From Mesorhizobium ciceri WSM4083 (GTDB taxonomy: Bacteria; Pseudomonadota; Alphaproteobacteria; Rhizobiales; Rhizobiaceae), in NCBI RefSeq assembly GCF_000519305.1, contig NZ_JAFG01000003.1, positions 356,274 to 420,273 of the forward strand: 64,000 nucleotides of DNA. Direction: 5' to 3'. How positions within the stretch are numbered: the stretch's first letter is position 1; each line of letters starts with the position of its first letter. Below are positions 25,479 to 33,348 of this stretch, piece by piece. The position numbers and the translations under genes were made by a program. The notes beneath the pieces are model-generated. The model searched no databases and was not told where the DNA came from. It saw only the letters and a program-made list of their open reading frames with translations.

Positions 25479-25886
25479 TCACTTCACCTCGAACTGCGGA
25501 TCGACCGGAATCTGCATCGCCGTGACCAGATGGTTGGTCTGGCCGGCCAGCCCGATGATCGACACCAGTTCGCCATGCTGCGCATCGGTCATGCCTTTCG
25601 CCCGCGCTGCCGCCGTGTGCGAGTGGACGCAGTAGGAGCAGCCATTGGCGGTCGAGACAGCAATGTAGATCATCTCCTTGGTCAGCGGATCGATGGCGCT
25701 GTCGGCGACCATCACCACCTTCAACTGTTCCCAGATCCGCTTCAGCGCCGGAGGATCATTGGCCAGCCCGCGCCAGAAATTGTTGACAAAGTCCGATTTG
25801 CGCGTCGCGCGGATGTCGCCGAACACGGCTTTCACGGCCGGGATCTTTTCGACCTCGGCGTCGCTGAGGAGTTTTGTGGTGGCCAT
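25479..25886 (-). CDS. Carboxymuconolactone decarboxylase/AhpD-like protein
   Basis: Helical protein of 135 residues of the CMD/AhpD family. The redox motif GCSYCVHSH (CxxC followed by His) at about 82-90 is the AhpD-type active site, so a peroxidase or thiol-disulfide role is more likely than ring-acid decarboxylation. The preceding helix EMIYIAVSTAN is characteristic. A GAAAGGA site precedes the ATG. It is convergent to the hydroxylase cluster and bounded by palindromic repeats B and C, so it is probably monocistronic and only loosely tied to its neighbours. Confidence 0.86.
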   Translation of the reverse strand: MATTKLLSDAEVEKIPAVKAVFGDIRATRKSDFVNNFWRGLANDPPALKRIWEQLKVVMVADSAIDPLTKEMIYIAVSTANGCSYCVHSHTAAARAKGMTDAQHGELVSIIGLAGQTNHLVTAMQIPVDPQFEVK

Positions 25887-26015
25887 GGCGTGATCCTTTC
25901 GTTTCGATCGATGAACTGGCTCGTTGAATCAAGTTTCGAGCAAAGGCGGCTAACCAGCTTCTTTGACTCAGTTTTTGGCGCGCAATAGCGTTAAAGATTA
26001 GCCGAGGCACCTAAA

Positions 26016-26203
26016 CTTCGTCATCCACGGGCGAAGCAGGCGCGAAGCGCCGTCGCGGAGACCCGAGGATCCATTCCGTGACGTCAGCCGTGGAGTGCAA
26101 CGGAGCAGAATTCTGCACGGTCGCGGCGCTTCCGAGTCGCGGCATGGATCCTCGGGTCTGCGCCGCGTCGCTGCGCTCCTTGCTCCGCCCGTGGATGACG
26201 AAG
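26016..26203. repeat. Palindromic repeat C
   Basis: A 188-bp imperfect inverted repeat with outer arms CTTCGTCATCCACGGGC and GCCCGTGGATGACGAAG. Inside are GACCCGAGGATCCAT and its complement, and a central GTGCAACGGAGCAGAATTCTGCAC. It occupies most of the 363-bp gap 25887-26249 between the AhpD-like gene and the end of the ABC operon; I see no gene in the remainder. It is probably a non-autonomous dispersed repeat. Confidence 0.75.
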
Positions 26204-26249
26204 GGATGGATGTCCTGGCCAATTATCATCGTAGGCACCAGCCAAAAAC

Positions 26250-27746
26250 CTAATGCACGGCCGCGTACATGATCTTCTCCTCCGTCGCCTCCGCCGGCGA
26301 AAACTCCTCGACGATGCGGCCCTGGCGGCAGACCAGGATGCGGTCGGACAGATTCATGATCTCCGGCAGGTAGGACGAGATGACGACGACGGCTAGGCCC
26401 TCATCGGCCAGCCGGTTGATGATCTGGTGGATCTCGGCAATCGCGCCGACATCGACGCCGCGCGTCGGCTCGTCGAAGATGACGATGCGCGGCTGCTGCA
26501 CCAATCCCTTGCCGATCACCACCTTCTGCTGGTTGCCGCCGGACAGTTCGACCACGCGCGCATTGTCGTTGATCGCCTTGATGTTCAGCGTCTTCGTCCA
26601 TTCGGCCGACAGCGCACGCATTTCCTGCGCATTGATCACCCAGGCCTTTTCGCGGCCCGCCGCCAGCAGTCCGCCGAACAGGTTTTCGGCAATGCCCATC
26701 GTCTCGAAGATACCCTCGCTCTTGCGGTCCTCGGTGACATAGACGATGCCGTCGGCCACCGCTTCGCTCGGCACGAGATAGCGCACCGGCCTGTCGTCGA
26801 GCTCGATGGCGCCGCCGCGCAGAAAGTCGCGCTTGTAGATGCCGGAGACGATCTTGAAGGTTTCGGTGCGGCCGGAGCCGATCAGTCCGAACACGCCGGT
26901 GATCTGGCCCTCGAAGATCGAGAAGGATGTGTTGCGCACGACATTGCTCATCGAGATGTCCTGCACCGACAGCACCTTCTTGCCCGCCTTGCGCAGCTCT
27001 GCCTCGTCGCGCTGGCGGTAGATCTGTCCCGACAGCATACGCCCGACCATGGCGGAAACGATCCTGTCGCGGTCGAAGGCCGATGTGTCGTCGGTGATGA
27101 CCAGTTCACCGTCGCGCAAAATGGTGATGCGGTCGGCAATATCGAGCGCTTCTTCCAGCGCATGGCTGATGAAGACGATCGAAACGCCGCTCGCCTTAAG
27201 CCGGCGGATCAGCGCGAAAAAGTGTCGCTTCTCCTCCGGCGTCAGCGTCGCCGTCGGCTCATCGAAGATGATGATCTCGGCATTGTGGTGGACGGCGCGC
27301 GCGATCTCGACCATTTGCCGCTTGGCCGCACCCAGCGTCGCCACCATGGCGTTCGGATCGACCGGGAAATTCAGCGACTGCAGGAACTGCTGTGCCGAAA
27401 TATACGTGCCGCGCAGTCGGTTGAGGAATTTTTCAGTACCGAGATAGAGGTTCTGCGCCACCGTCATCGACGGCACCAGGCTGGTCTCCTGGAACACCAT
27501 GGCGATGCCGGCCTCAAGCGCCGCATGCGGCGAAGCGTAGGCGATCTCCTGACCCTTGTGGAACATCTTGCCCGAGGTGGCGTCGACGACGCCGGCGATG
27601 ATCTTCGTCAGTGTCGATTTGCCCGCGCCATTTTCGCCGAGCAGCGCGTGGATTTCGCCCTTCCTGAGGTCGAAGCTGACATTCTTCACAGCGGGAACGC
27701 CGCGATAGTTCTTGGTGACGTTCTCCAGACGGACGATCGGTTCCAT
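26250..27746 (-). CDS. Sugar ABC transporter ATP-binding protein (RbsA type)
   Basis: Double-domain ATPase of 498 residues. Domain 1 has Walker A GENGAGKS near 36-43, a variant signature LGAAKRQMVEIARAV and Walker B IIIFDEPTA. Domain 2 has the degenerate loop GLIGSGRTETF and a canonical LSGGNQQKVVIGKGL with DEPTRGVD. It is the last gene of the operon permease-binding protein-permease/propeller fusion-propeller-ATPase. Its ATG overlaps the preceding stop (TGATG), so translation is coupled. It would energise the permease at 32092 together with the fused permease. Confidence 0.92.
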   Translation of the reverse strand: MEPIVRLENVTKNYRGVPAVKNVSFDLRKGEIHALLGENGAGKSTLTKIIAGVVDATSGKMFHKGQEIAYASPHAALEAGIAMVFQETSLVPSMTVAQNLYLGTEKFLNRLRGTYISAQQFLQSLNFPVDPNAMVATLGAAKRQMVEIARAVHHNAEIIIFDEPTATLTPEEKRHFFALIRRLKASGVSIVFISHALEEALDIADRITILRDGELVITDDTSAFDRDRIVSAMVGRMLSGQIYRQRDEAELRKAGKKVLSVQDISMSNVVRNTSFSIFEGQITGVFGLIGSGRTETFKIVSGIYKRDFLRGGAIELDDRPVRYLVPSEAVADGIVYVTEDRKSEGIFETMGIAENLFGGLLAAGREKAWVINAQEMRALSAEWTKTLNIKAINDNARVVELSGGNQQKVVIGKGLVQQPRIVIFDEPTRGVDVGAIAEIHQIINRLADEGLAVVVISSYLPEIMNLSDRILVCRQGRIVEEFSPAEATEEKIMYAAVH

Positions 27747-28795
27747 CAGAAACCTCCCGTGGCGACGGAAAGGATGCAGTCACCGCCCCTGGAGGCGATG
27801 AACAGAAGGCCACCCTTCTCGGCGACACTGCAGATGCCGTGGCGCGTGCCGTTGGCGCGGCTGTGCAGGCTGAATTGCGGCTGCATCTTCTGGTCGAGCC
27901 TGACCACCAGCCCGTAGGAGCGGCTCGGCGACCACGGCTTGTGGATGCCCATGGTGCGGATGCCGCCGCATTGCAGCGGCTCGAGGAAGCTGCGGCTGGA
28001 CGCCAATGCAGGCGCGATCCAGTAGGCCGGCGGCACCTGGCTCAGCATGTCCTGACGGTAATGCGTTTCCTGCAGCACGAATTCGATCAGCCGGTTGCGC
28101 GGCGCAAACAAGGTCAGCCACGCCCCACCATCGGCGGAAGGCGACAGCCGCGCGGGATAGCCGGGCAGATGCGTCAGAACCGTCGAGCGGCTGCCCGTCG
28201 CGCCGTCGAAACGCACCAACTGATGGCGCCAGCTTTCGCTGACCAGCACATCCTTGCCGACAGGATGCAGCCCATAGGGGAAGGCAATCTCGCCGGCGAC
28301 TTTGCGGAAATCACCGCCCGCGGCGTCTCGCTTCCACAGCGAACCGGAGGCACCCTTCTTCATCAGATCGGCGGCCCATTGCGACGGCGCGTGCTCGGCC
28401 GAGCCGTTGGCCAGCCACAGCGTGCCGTCATCCGCATAGGCAAGTGCGGTGATGCAGCTGATCCCGGCCGGCAGTGAAACCTCGCTGCCGCCAATCAGCA
28501 ACTTGCCGCTTTCCAACCCAACCGTCAGTTCGCCCGATGGCGACAGCGCCAGCGCGGTGACGGCAGACGGAAAGGTCTCGACCACGACAGGTTCCGCTCC
28601 AGCAGCAACCGAATGGATGGCGTTGCCGCTGGAGGCCAGCAGTCGGCCATCCGCAACCAGTAGATTGTCAGGCTCGGTCAGCTCGGCAAAAGCCGGCGCA
28701 TCGTCCAGCCGCGTGTTGGGGCGAAAAGCGCCGTCGAGCGGCGGGATGGTGACCGCCTTGCCGCGAAACAGGTCCAGCACCGGATCGAGGATCAT
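27746..28795 (-). CDS. SMP-30/strictosidine-synthase-like beta-propeller, probable inactive paralogue
   Basis: 349-residue propeller-type protein without signal peptide or membrane segment, so cytoplasmic. Repeated strands include ALALSPSGELTVGLESGKLL and ALAYADDGTLWLANGS. C-terminal segments such as IRTMGIHKPWSPSRSYGLVVRLD and SRANGTRHGICSV resemble strictosidine-synthase-like proteins. Two positions that hold metal ligands in the fused neighbour are changed: TNG becomes PYG (IAFPYGLHPVGKD), and GYPDN becomes GYPAR. It may therefore bind a ligand without catalysis. It starts in an ATGA overlap with the fusion gene and runs into the ATPase by TGATG. Confidence 0.8.
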   Translation of the reverse strand: MILDPVLDLFRGKAVTIPPLDGAFRPNTRLDDAPAFAELTEPDNLLVADGRLLASSGNAIHSVAAGAEPVVVETFPSAVTALALSPSGELTVGLESGKLLIGGSEVSLPAGISCITALAYADDGTLWLANGSAEHAPSQWAADLMKKGASGSLWKRDAAGGDFRKVAGEIAFPYGLHPVGKDVLVSESWRHQLVRFDGATGSRSTVLTHLPGYPARLSPSADGGAWLTLFAPRNRLIEFVLQETHYRQDMLSQVPPAYWIAPALASSRSFLEPLQCGGIRTMGIHKPWSPSRSYGLVVRLDQKMQPQFSLHSRANGTRHGICSVAEKGGLLFIASRGGDCILSVATGGF

Positions 28796-30915
28796 GGCTT
28801 CGCCCCCCAATAGGAAGCGGGACTGGTCCAGTTCGGGTCGGCGCCTGCGATCTTGTAGCGGCCGATGCGGTTGTTGAGGATGCCGCCGACGAACAGATAT
28901 CCCTTGTGTTCGCGCATCGAGGTGACCATCGGGTGCGCGCCGCCGGTGAGGTCGCCCATCGCCTCGACGATGCCGCCCTTCTCGTTGAATTTGACCACGC
29001 CGCCGGTGTTGATGTTGGGGAACAGCCACTCGTCCTGCGGCAGCCGCCGCGTCATGCGCTTGCGCATGTCGGGGTGGCGCAGCGAGAGATCAAAACTCGG
29101 TGTGCGCATGCCGAGCCACGCCATCCAGTAATTGCCGTCCGAGGCACGGTTGATGTTGTCGGGATAGCCCGGCATGTCGCGGATGACGCACTCGGCGGTG
29201 CCGGCCTTCAGCCCTTCCAGCCAGTAGCGATGCACGCGGCAGGCCCAGCTTTCGGCGAAGAACAGCGACTTGCCGTCATGCGCCATGCACACGCCATTGG
29301 TGTAGCGGTAACCATCGAGCAGCGTCTTCGTCGAACCGTCCTTCGGATCATAGACCAGCAGCCGGCCGGTGGCGCGGTTCTCGATCGAATCCAGTGCCCA
29401 GTCGTGGGCGTCGTAGCGCTTGGTGGAGTCGGTGAAATAGATGCGGCCATCGGGTGCGATGTCGCAGTCATTGGGGTCACGCAGCCGCGCATCGTCGACG
29501 ATCGAGGTCCAGGAGCGCGACGTCTCGGCCGACAGGCGTTTGACCTCCCGCTCCGGCGAGACGGAGTAGAGCCCCATGGCGCCGACGCAGCTGATCAGAT
29601 TGCCTGATTTGTCGAAGGCCAGCCCCAGGGGGAAACCGCCGATGTGAGCAAACACCTCGGATTTGACGTAGTCCGGCGCGAAGAAGCGGACGATCTCGCC
29701 ATGGCGCGTGCCGCAATAGAGATTGTCGTCGCGGTCGAGGATGACGTCTTCCGGCCCTTCCAGCTCGCCAAGCCCGATATGCTCTGCGACCGACAACCGG
29801 TTGTCGAGTTCGTAGGGCGTTCCGGAGCCTGGTGCGGCCGACTGCGTCTCGCCCATCTTGAGATAGACCGGCGCAACATAGACCTCGTTCAGCACCTTGT
29901 GGCGGTTCTTCAGCCAGCGGATGTCGATGGTCACCGCCACCGCCAGCATGATGCCCAGCACCATCTGGTTGGTGCCGGTGCCATAGCCCAGCCGGATCAG
30001 CCCGTTGGTCATGGTCAGCACAATGATGGCGCCCATCAGCCCCTTGATCACCGAACCGCGGCCGCCGCCAAGGCTGACGCCGCCGACCACCGCCGCCGTC
30101 AGCGCCATGATCTCGAGGTTGAGGCCGGTTCCCGGCCCTGCCCCGCTCAGCCGGCAAGCAATGAGGAAGCCGCCGATCGAGGCGCAGAAGCCGGAGAAGA
30201 CGTAGGTCATGAACACGGTGCGACGCACGCGGATGCCGGCATTGTGGGCCGAGCGCCTGGAACCGCCGACCGCCAGCACGTGCCAACCCGGCCGCGAACG
30301 CGTCAGCGCGATATGGGTGACGATGGCCAGGATGATCGCCAGCCACACCGAGACGGAGAGGCCCCAGAAGGTGCTGTCGCCGATGAAGTCGAGCACATCC
30401 GATGTCGCGGTCGAAAGCTGCACATCGGCGGCATAGGTGGTGACCAGGATGTCGAACAGCGCCCGTCCGAAGATGAAGGTCACCAGCGTGGTGAGGAAGG
30501 CGCGCAGGCGCAGATATCCGACGAGATAGCCGTTGATGGCGCCGAAGATGAGGCCGGTGGCCAGCGACGCGGCCAGCGCCAGCCAGATCGACTGTTCGAG
30601 GATGAAGAAGACATAGACGGCGGAAAAGCAGGACAGCGCGAAGATCGAGCCGACCGACAGATCGATGCCGCCGCCCAGCATCACCACTGTCATGCCGGTG
30701 ACGACCATCGAGAACTCGCCAAGCTGGCGGGTCGATTCCTGCAAAGCGGTCAGCTTGAAGAAGCCGGGAATGATCGAGCCGAAGGTCGCCAATGTCGCCA
30801 CCAGCGCCAGGAACGGAATGGCGTTGTCGGTCCAGCGTTTGGTCAGGATCTCGCCGACGACATGGTCGGGCACGAGATTGTAGCGCCAGGACTGGAGGCG
30901 TTCGCGAAAGGACAT
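28792..30915 (-). CDS. Fusion: RbsC-type permease + strictosidine-synthase/SMP-30-like propeller
   Basis: A 707-residue chain. Residues about 1-340 are a full RbsC-type permease (VMLGGGIDLSVGSIFALS near 80-97, VVGGVSLGGGRGS late in the domain). After a linker of about 50 residues, residues 395-707 form a calcium-dependent-lactonase-type propeller: GPEDVILDRDDNLYCGT, DPNDCDIAPDGRIYFTDS, RYTNGVCMAHDGKSLFFAES and MPGYPDNINRASDGNYW, with the expected Glu/Asn/Asn/Asp ligands. Such permeases end in the cytoplasm, so the propeller should act on or sense incoming substrate, perhaps as a sugar lactonase. There is no frameshift or internal stop; the fusion is read in one frame. Confidence 0.9.
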   Translation of the reverse strand: MSFRERLQSWRYNLVPDHVVGEILTKRWTDNAIPFLALVATLATFGSIIPGFFKLTALQESTRQLGEFSMVVTGMTVVMLGGGIDLSVGSIFALSCFSAVYVFFILEQSIWLALAASLATGLIFGAINGYLVGYLRLRAFLTTLVTFIFGRALFDILVTTYAADVQLSTATSDVLDFIGDSTFWGLSVSVWLAIILAIVTHIALTRSRPGWHVLAVGGSRRSAHNAGIRVRRTVFMTYVFSGFCASIGGFLIACRLSGAGPGTGLNLEIMALTAAVVGGVSLGGGRGSVIKGLMGAIIVLTMTNGLIRLGYGTGTNQMVLGIMLAVAVTIDIRWLKNRHKVLNEVYVAPVYLKMGETQSAAPGSGTPYELDNRLSVAEHIGLGELEGPEDVILDRDDNLYCGTRHGEIVRFFAPDYVKSEVFAHIGGFPLGLAFDKSGNLISCVGAMGLYSVSPEREVKRLSAETSRSWTSIVDDARLRDPNDCDIAPDGRIYFTDSTKRYDAHDWALDSIENRATGRLLVYDPKDGSTKTLLDGYRYTNGVCMAHDGKSLFFAESWACRVHRYWLEGLKAGTAECVIRDMPGYPDNINRASDGNYWMAWLGMRTPSFDLSLRHPDMRKRMTRRLPQDEWLFPNINTGGVVKFNEKGGIVEAMGDLTGGAHPMVTSMREHKGYLFVGGILNNRIGRYKIAGADPNWTSPASYWGAKP

Positions 30916-30940
30916 CGGCTGCTGCTATTCCATGAGAGGA

Positions 30941-30970
30941 CGAGGTGACCGGATGCTTCCGGTCACCTCG
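30941..30970 (-). terminator. Intercistronic hairpin after the binding-protein gene
   Basis: CGAGGTGACCGGA and TCCGGTCACCTCG form a perfect 13-bp stem with a TGCT loop, between the binding-protein stop (30998) and the fusion-gene start (30915). There is no T-run. It is likely an attenuator or stabiliser rather than an end of transcription. Confidence 0.68.
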
Positions 30971-30997
30971 CTTGTACTTCAGTCGAAAAGGTGCGGC

Positions 30998-32026
30998 TTA
31001 CTTTGCAGCCGCCGCTTGTGCCTGCAGCGCCTTCAGGTCCCAGCAGCTGTCGGGCTTCAGGTCGGCCTTGGTCGTCGCCTTCTCCAGCGTGTAGATGTAG
31101 GTGTGCGAGGTGCCGGCCGGCTGGCCGCTCTGCAGCAGGAACTTGATGATGGCGTTCATGTCACCCGACTGGCGGGCAAGATCGGTCATCACCACCGCGC
31201 CATAGGTGCCGTCCTGCAGCTTGTCGCAATCGGCCGCCTTTTCGCCGCCGCCGGTGGTGACCAGGAACACCTTGCCGTCGAGCTTGGCGTCGCGGATCGC
31301 GGCGGCCGCGCCGGTGGCGTCACCATCCCAGAAATCGATGATCGAGCAGATGTCCGGGTTCTGCTGCAGCATCGTCGTCGTCACATTGCGCGACGTCGTC
31401 GCATCCCAGTTGGAGTCGGGCTTGGCCACCACCTTGAAGTCGGGGTTCTTTTCCAGCACCTTCATGATGCCGGCATACTGATAGAGGCTCGACGAATTGG
31501 CCTGGTCGCCCTGCACAAGGCCGATCTTCTTCGAGGAGTTCGGGCCGCAGCCCTTGATCGCCGCTTCGGCCTCGAGCTGGCCAAGCCGGTCCCAGTCACT
31601 GCCGATAAAGGCGTCGGCCGGGAAGTTGGCGGGATTGTCGACCAGGATGACGTAGGTGCCGGCGGCCTGCGCCTTCTTCATCAGCTTGGAATAGGAGTTG
31701 AGGTCCGGCGCATGGATGATCAGCACATCCGGCCTGGTGTCCGAGGAGATGGCGTCGGTGATCGCCTGCGCGCCGGCGTCGACGACCCAGTTCGGGTCGC
31801 GCGTCTCGAACACGCCGCCCCAGGCCTCGACCTCGGTCTTCAGATAGTGCGCCCAGCCCTGCGCCAGGTCGAAGCCCATCGCCAGCGGCACCAGCATGAC
31901 GCGCTTGCCTTTGAGCGCCTGTGCGTAAGCCGCCGGGCCGGGATCGTCGGCGGCGAAGGTGGGCGCCACGAAGGCGGTGACGGCAAGCGCCGTGGCAGCT
32001 GCCATGAGTGTTCTGATCAGTTTCAT
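30998..32026 (-). CDS. Periplasmic sugar-binding protein
   Basis: Substrate-binding protein of 342 residues with a 25-residue signal peptide ending APTFA. The mature N-terminus includes GKRVMLVPLAMGFDLAQGWA, and VLIIHAPDLNSYSKLMKKAQAAGTYVILVDNP marks the first lobe of a Peripla_BP_4 protein. SIIDFWDGDATGAAAAI lies in the second lobe. Four cysteines in the mature part may pair. It lies between the free permease (66 bp upstream) and the fused permease. The ligand is unknown; the lactonase-like partner suggests a sugar lactone or aldonate precursor. Confidence 0.87.
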   Translation of the reverse strand: MKLIRTLMAAATALAVTAFVAPTFAADDPGPAAYAQALKGKRVMLVPLAMGFDLAQGWAHYLKTEVEAWGGVFETRDPNWVVDAGAQAITDAISSDTRPDVLIIHAPDLNSYSKLMKKAQAAGTYVILVDNPANFPADAFIGSDWDRLGQLEAEAAIKGCGPNSSKKIGLVQGDQANSSSLYQYAGIMKVLEKNPDFKVVAKPDSNWDATTSRNVTTTMLQQNPDICSIIDFWDGDATGAAAAIRDAKLDGKVFLVTTGGGEKAADCDKLQDGTYGAVVMTDLARQSGDMNAIIKFLLQSGQPAGTSHTYIYTLEKATTKADLKPDSCWDLKALQAQAAAAK

Positions 32027-32091
32027 GTCACATCCTCTGGTTTGGTTTTGTTATCAGCGGCCGGCCCCAACCGTCCGCTGCAGTTCAGGTA

Positions 32092-33078
32092 CTAAATGTC
32101 ACCCTGCTGGGCCGTCTGCTCGTCACGTGGATTGATGATGCCGTCGACGATGATGGCGCCGAGCAGGATCGCGGCCTTGATCAGGTTCTGGTAGAGCAGC
32201 GGAATGTCGATGATGGTCATGGCGTTGAGCAGGATGCCGATCAGTGCCGCACCGACCAGCACGTTGCGCACCCCGCCGCGCCCGCCGGACAGGCCGATGC
32301 CGCCGATCACCGCCACCAGCACGATATCGTAGAGCAGCGTTGAGTTGACGACCCGGGTGTTGATCGAATGCAGGCTCGCCGCCGTCAGCAGGCCGGCGAC
32401 CAGTGCGACCAGGGCCGAGAGCACATAGCGCAGCACCAGCATCGGCCGCACCGGAATGCCGATGTTGCGGGCGGCGACCGGATTGTCGCCGGCGAAATAG
32501 ATGTAGCGGCCCCATTTGGTGTAGCGTAGGAACAGGAAGAACAGGAAGGCCAGCCCCGCGAACACGAACACCTCGATGGGAACGTCGAGGAAGCGCAGGC
32601 CGCCGAGCAACTCGACCCAATGGCCCTGCGGCACCGGCACGGCATCCTGCGTGATCAGTTGCGAGCGCACATAGCCGAAGACGAAGGAGCCTGTCGCCAG
32701 CGTCACGAAGATCGCCGGCACGTCGGCATAGGCGACGAGAAAGCCATTGAGCAGGCCGATGGCCAGCACACCGGCCAGCACATAGGCGAAGGCCAGCCCG
32801 TCCGGTGTTCCCGAATTCAGCAGTTGCAGATACCAGGCGACAGACATCGCCATGATCGCGACGGCGGAGAGGTCGATGCCGCGGCCGATGACGACCACGG
32901 CCATGCCGAGCGCAAGGATGCCCAGCACCGACACCGAGCGGACGATGGCGACGAGATTGTTGGGGTCGATGAAACCCGGCAGGCCTATGGCCGCTGCAAC
33001 GAACAGCACCACAGCTATGGCAAAGACAATGCCTTCCTGATTCAGGCTCCTGAAATTCGGCCAGCCGATCGTGTTCAT
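32092..33078 (-). CDS. Sugar ABC transporter permease (RbsC type)
   Basis: Inner-membrane permease of about 328 residues from the ATG at 33078 (MNTIGWPNFRSLNQEG), with the motif VVVIGRGIDLSAVAIMAM in place of GGIDLSVGS and GGIGLSGGRGG near the end. It is first gene of the five-gene operon and partner of the permease domain fused at 28792. An open frame continues upstream to 33255, but those 59 residues contain the palindromic operator and look non-coding. No strong ribosome site precedes 33078, so the exact start is open. Confidence 0.85.
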   Translation of the reverse strand: MNTIGWPNFRSLNQEGIVFAIAVVLFVAAAIGLPGFIDPNNLVAIVRSVSVLGILALGMAVVVIGRGIDLSAVAIMAMSVAWYLQLLNSGTPDGLAFAYVLAGVLAIGLLNGFLVAYADVPAIFVTLATGSFVFGYVRSQLITQDAVPVPQGHWVELLGGLRFLDVPIEVFVFAGLAFLFFLFLRYTKWGRYIYFAGDNPVAARNIGIPVRPMLVLRYVLSALVALVAGLLTAASLHSINTRVVNSTLLYDIVLVAVIGGIGLSGGRGGVRNVLVGAALIGILLNAMTIIDIPLLYQNLIKAAILLGAIIVDGIINPRDEQTAQQGDI

Positions 33079-33093
33079 GTCTGCGTTTGCCCC

Positions 33094-33111
33094 GATGGCA
33101 GCGCTGCCATC
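33094..33111. promoter_or_regulatory. Perfect LacI-type palindrome before the fusion-permease operon
   Basis: GATGGCAGCGCTGCCATC is an 18-bp perfect palindrome with central CG, 15 bp upstream of the first permease start. It shares the TGG.AGCGCT.CCA pattern with the GntR-like site at 6044-6057. A LacI-family repressor site is likely, though none is encoded beside it. Confidence 0.6.
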
Positions 33112-33188
33112 CCTGGGAAAGAACGCTAATCGGCCCAACGCCGGTTCGTCAAATGAATCCGCGCTCGGAACCCAGGCCGGCAGCGATA

Positions 33189-33258
33189 TTTTCCGAGTGG
33201 ACGCATCGATTGCCGAAGCTGGCGCAATGCTCGGAAAACTCTGCACTTTTGGCAATCG
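33189..33258. other. Interleaved inverted repeats in intergenic region
   Basis: TTTTCCGAG (33189-33197) pairs with CTCGGAAAA (33230-33238), and CGATTGCC (33207-33214) with GGCAATCG (33251-33258). The two pairs interlock rather than nest. They lie in the 270-bp gap between the ABC operon and the MFS gene and could be two operators or a pseudoknot-like leader; function is not known. Confidence 0.35.
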
Positions 33259-33348
33259 GTTGCGTCATTGCCGCCGCTCGCGAAAGCGCTGCACCAAGGC
33301 GAAAGGACAAGACGGAATTTATCTCCGCATCAGGCGGAAAAATCGATC

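Noticed and set aside
33079..33255. 59-residue N-terminal extension of the first permease of the fusion operon
   Set aside because: The stretch contains an operator-like palindrome and inverted repeats and does not resemble a permease N-terminus.
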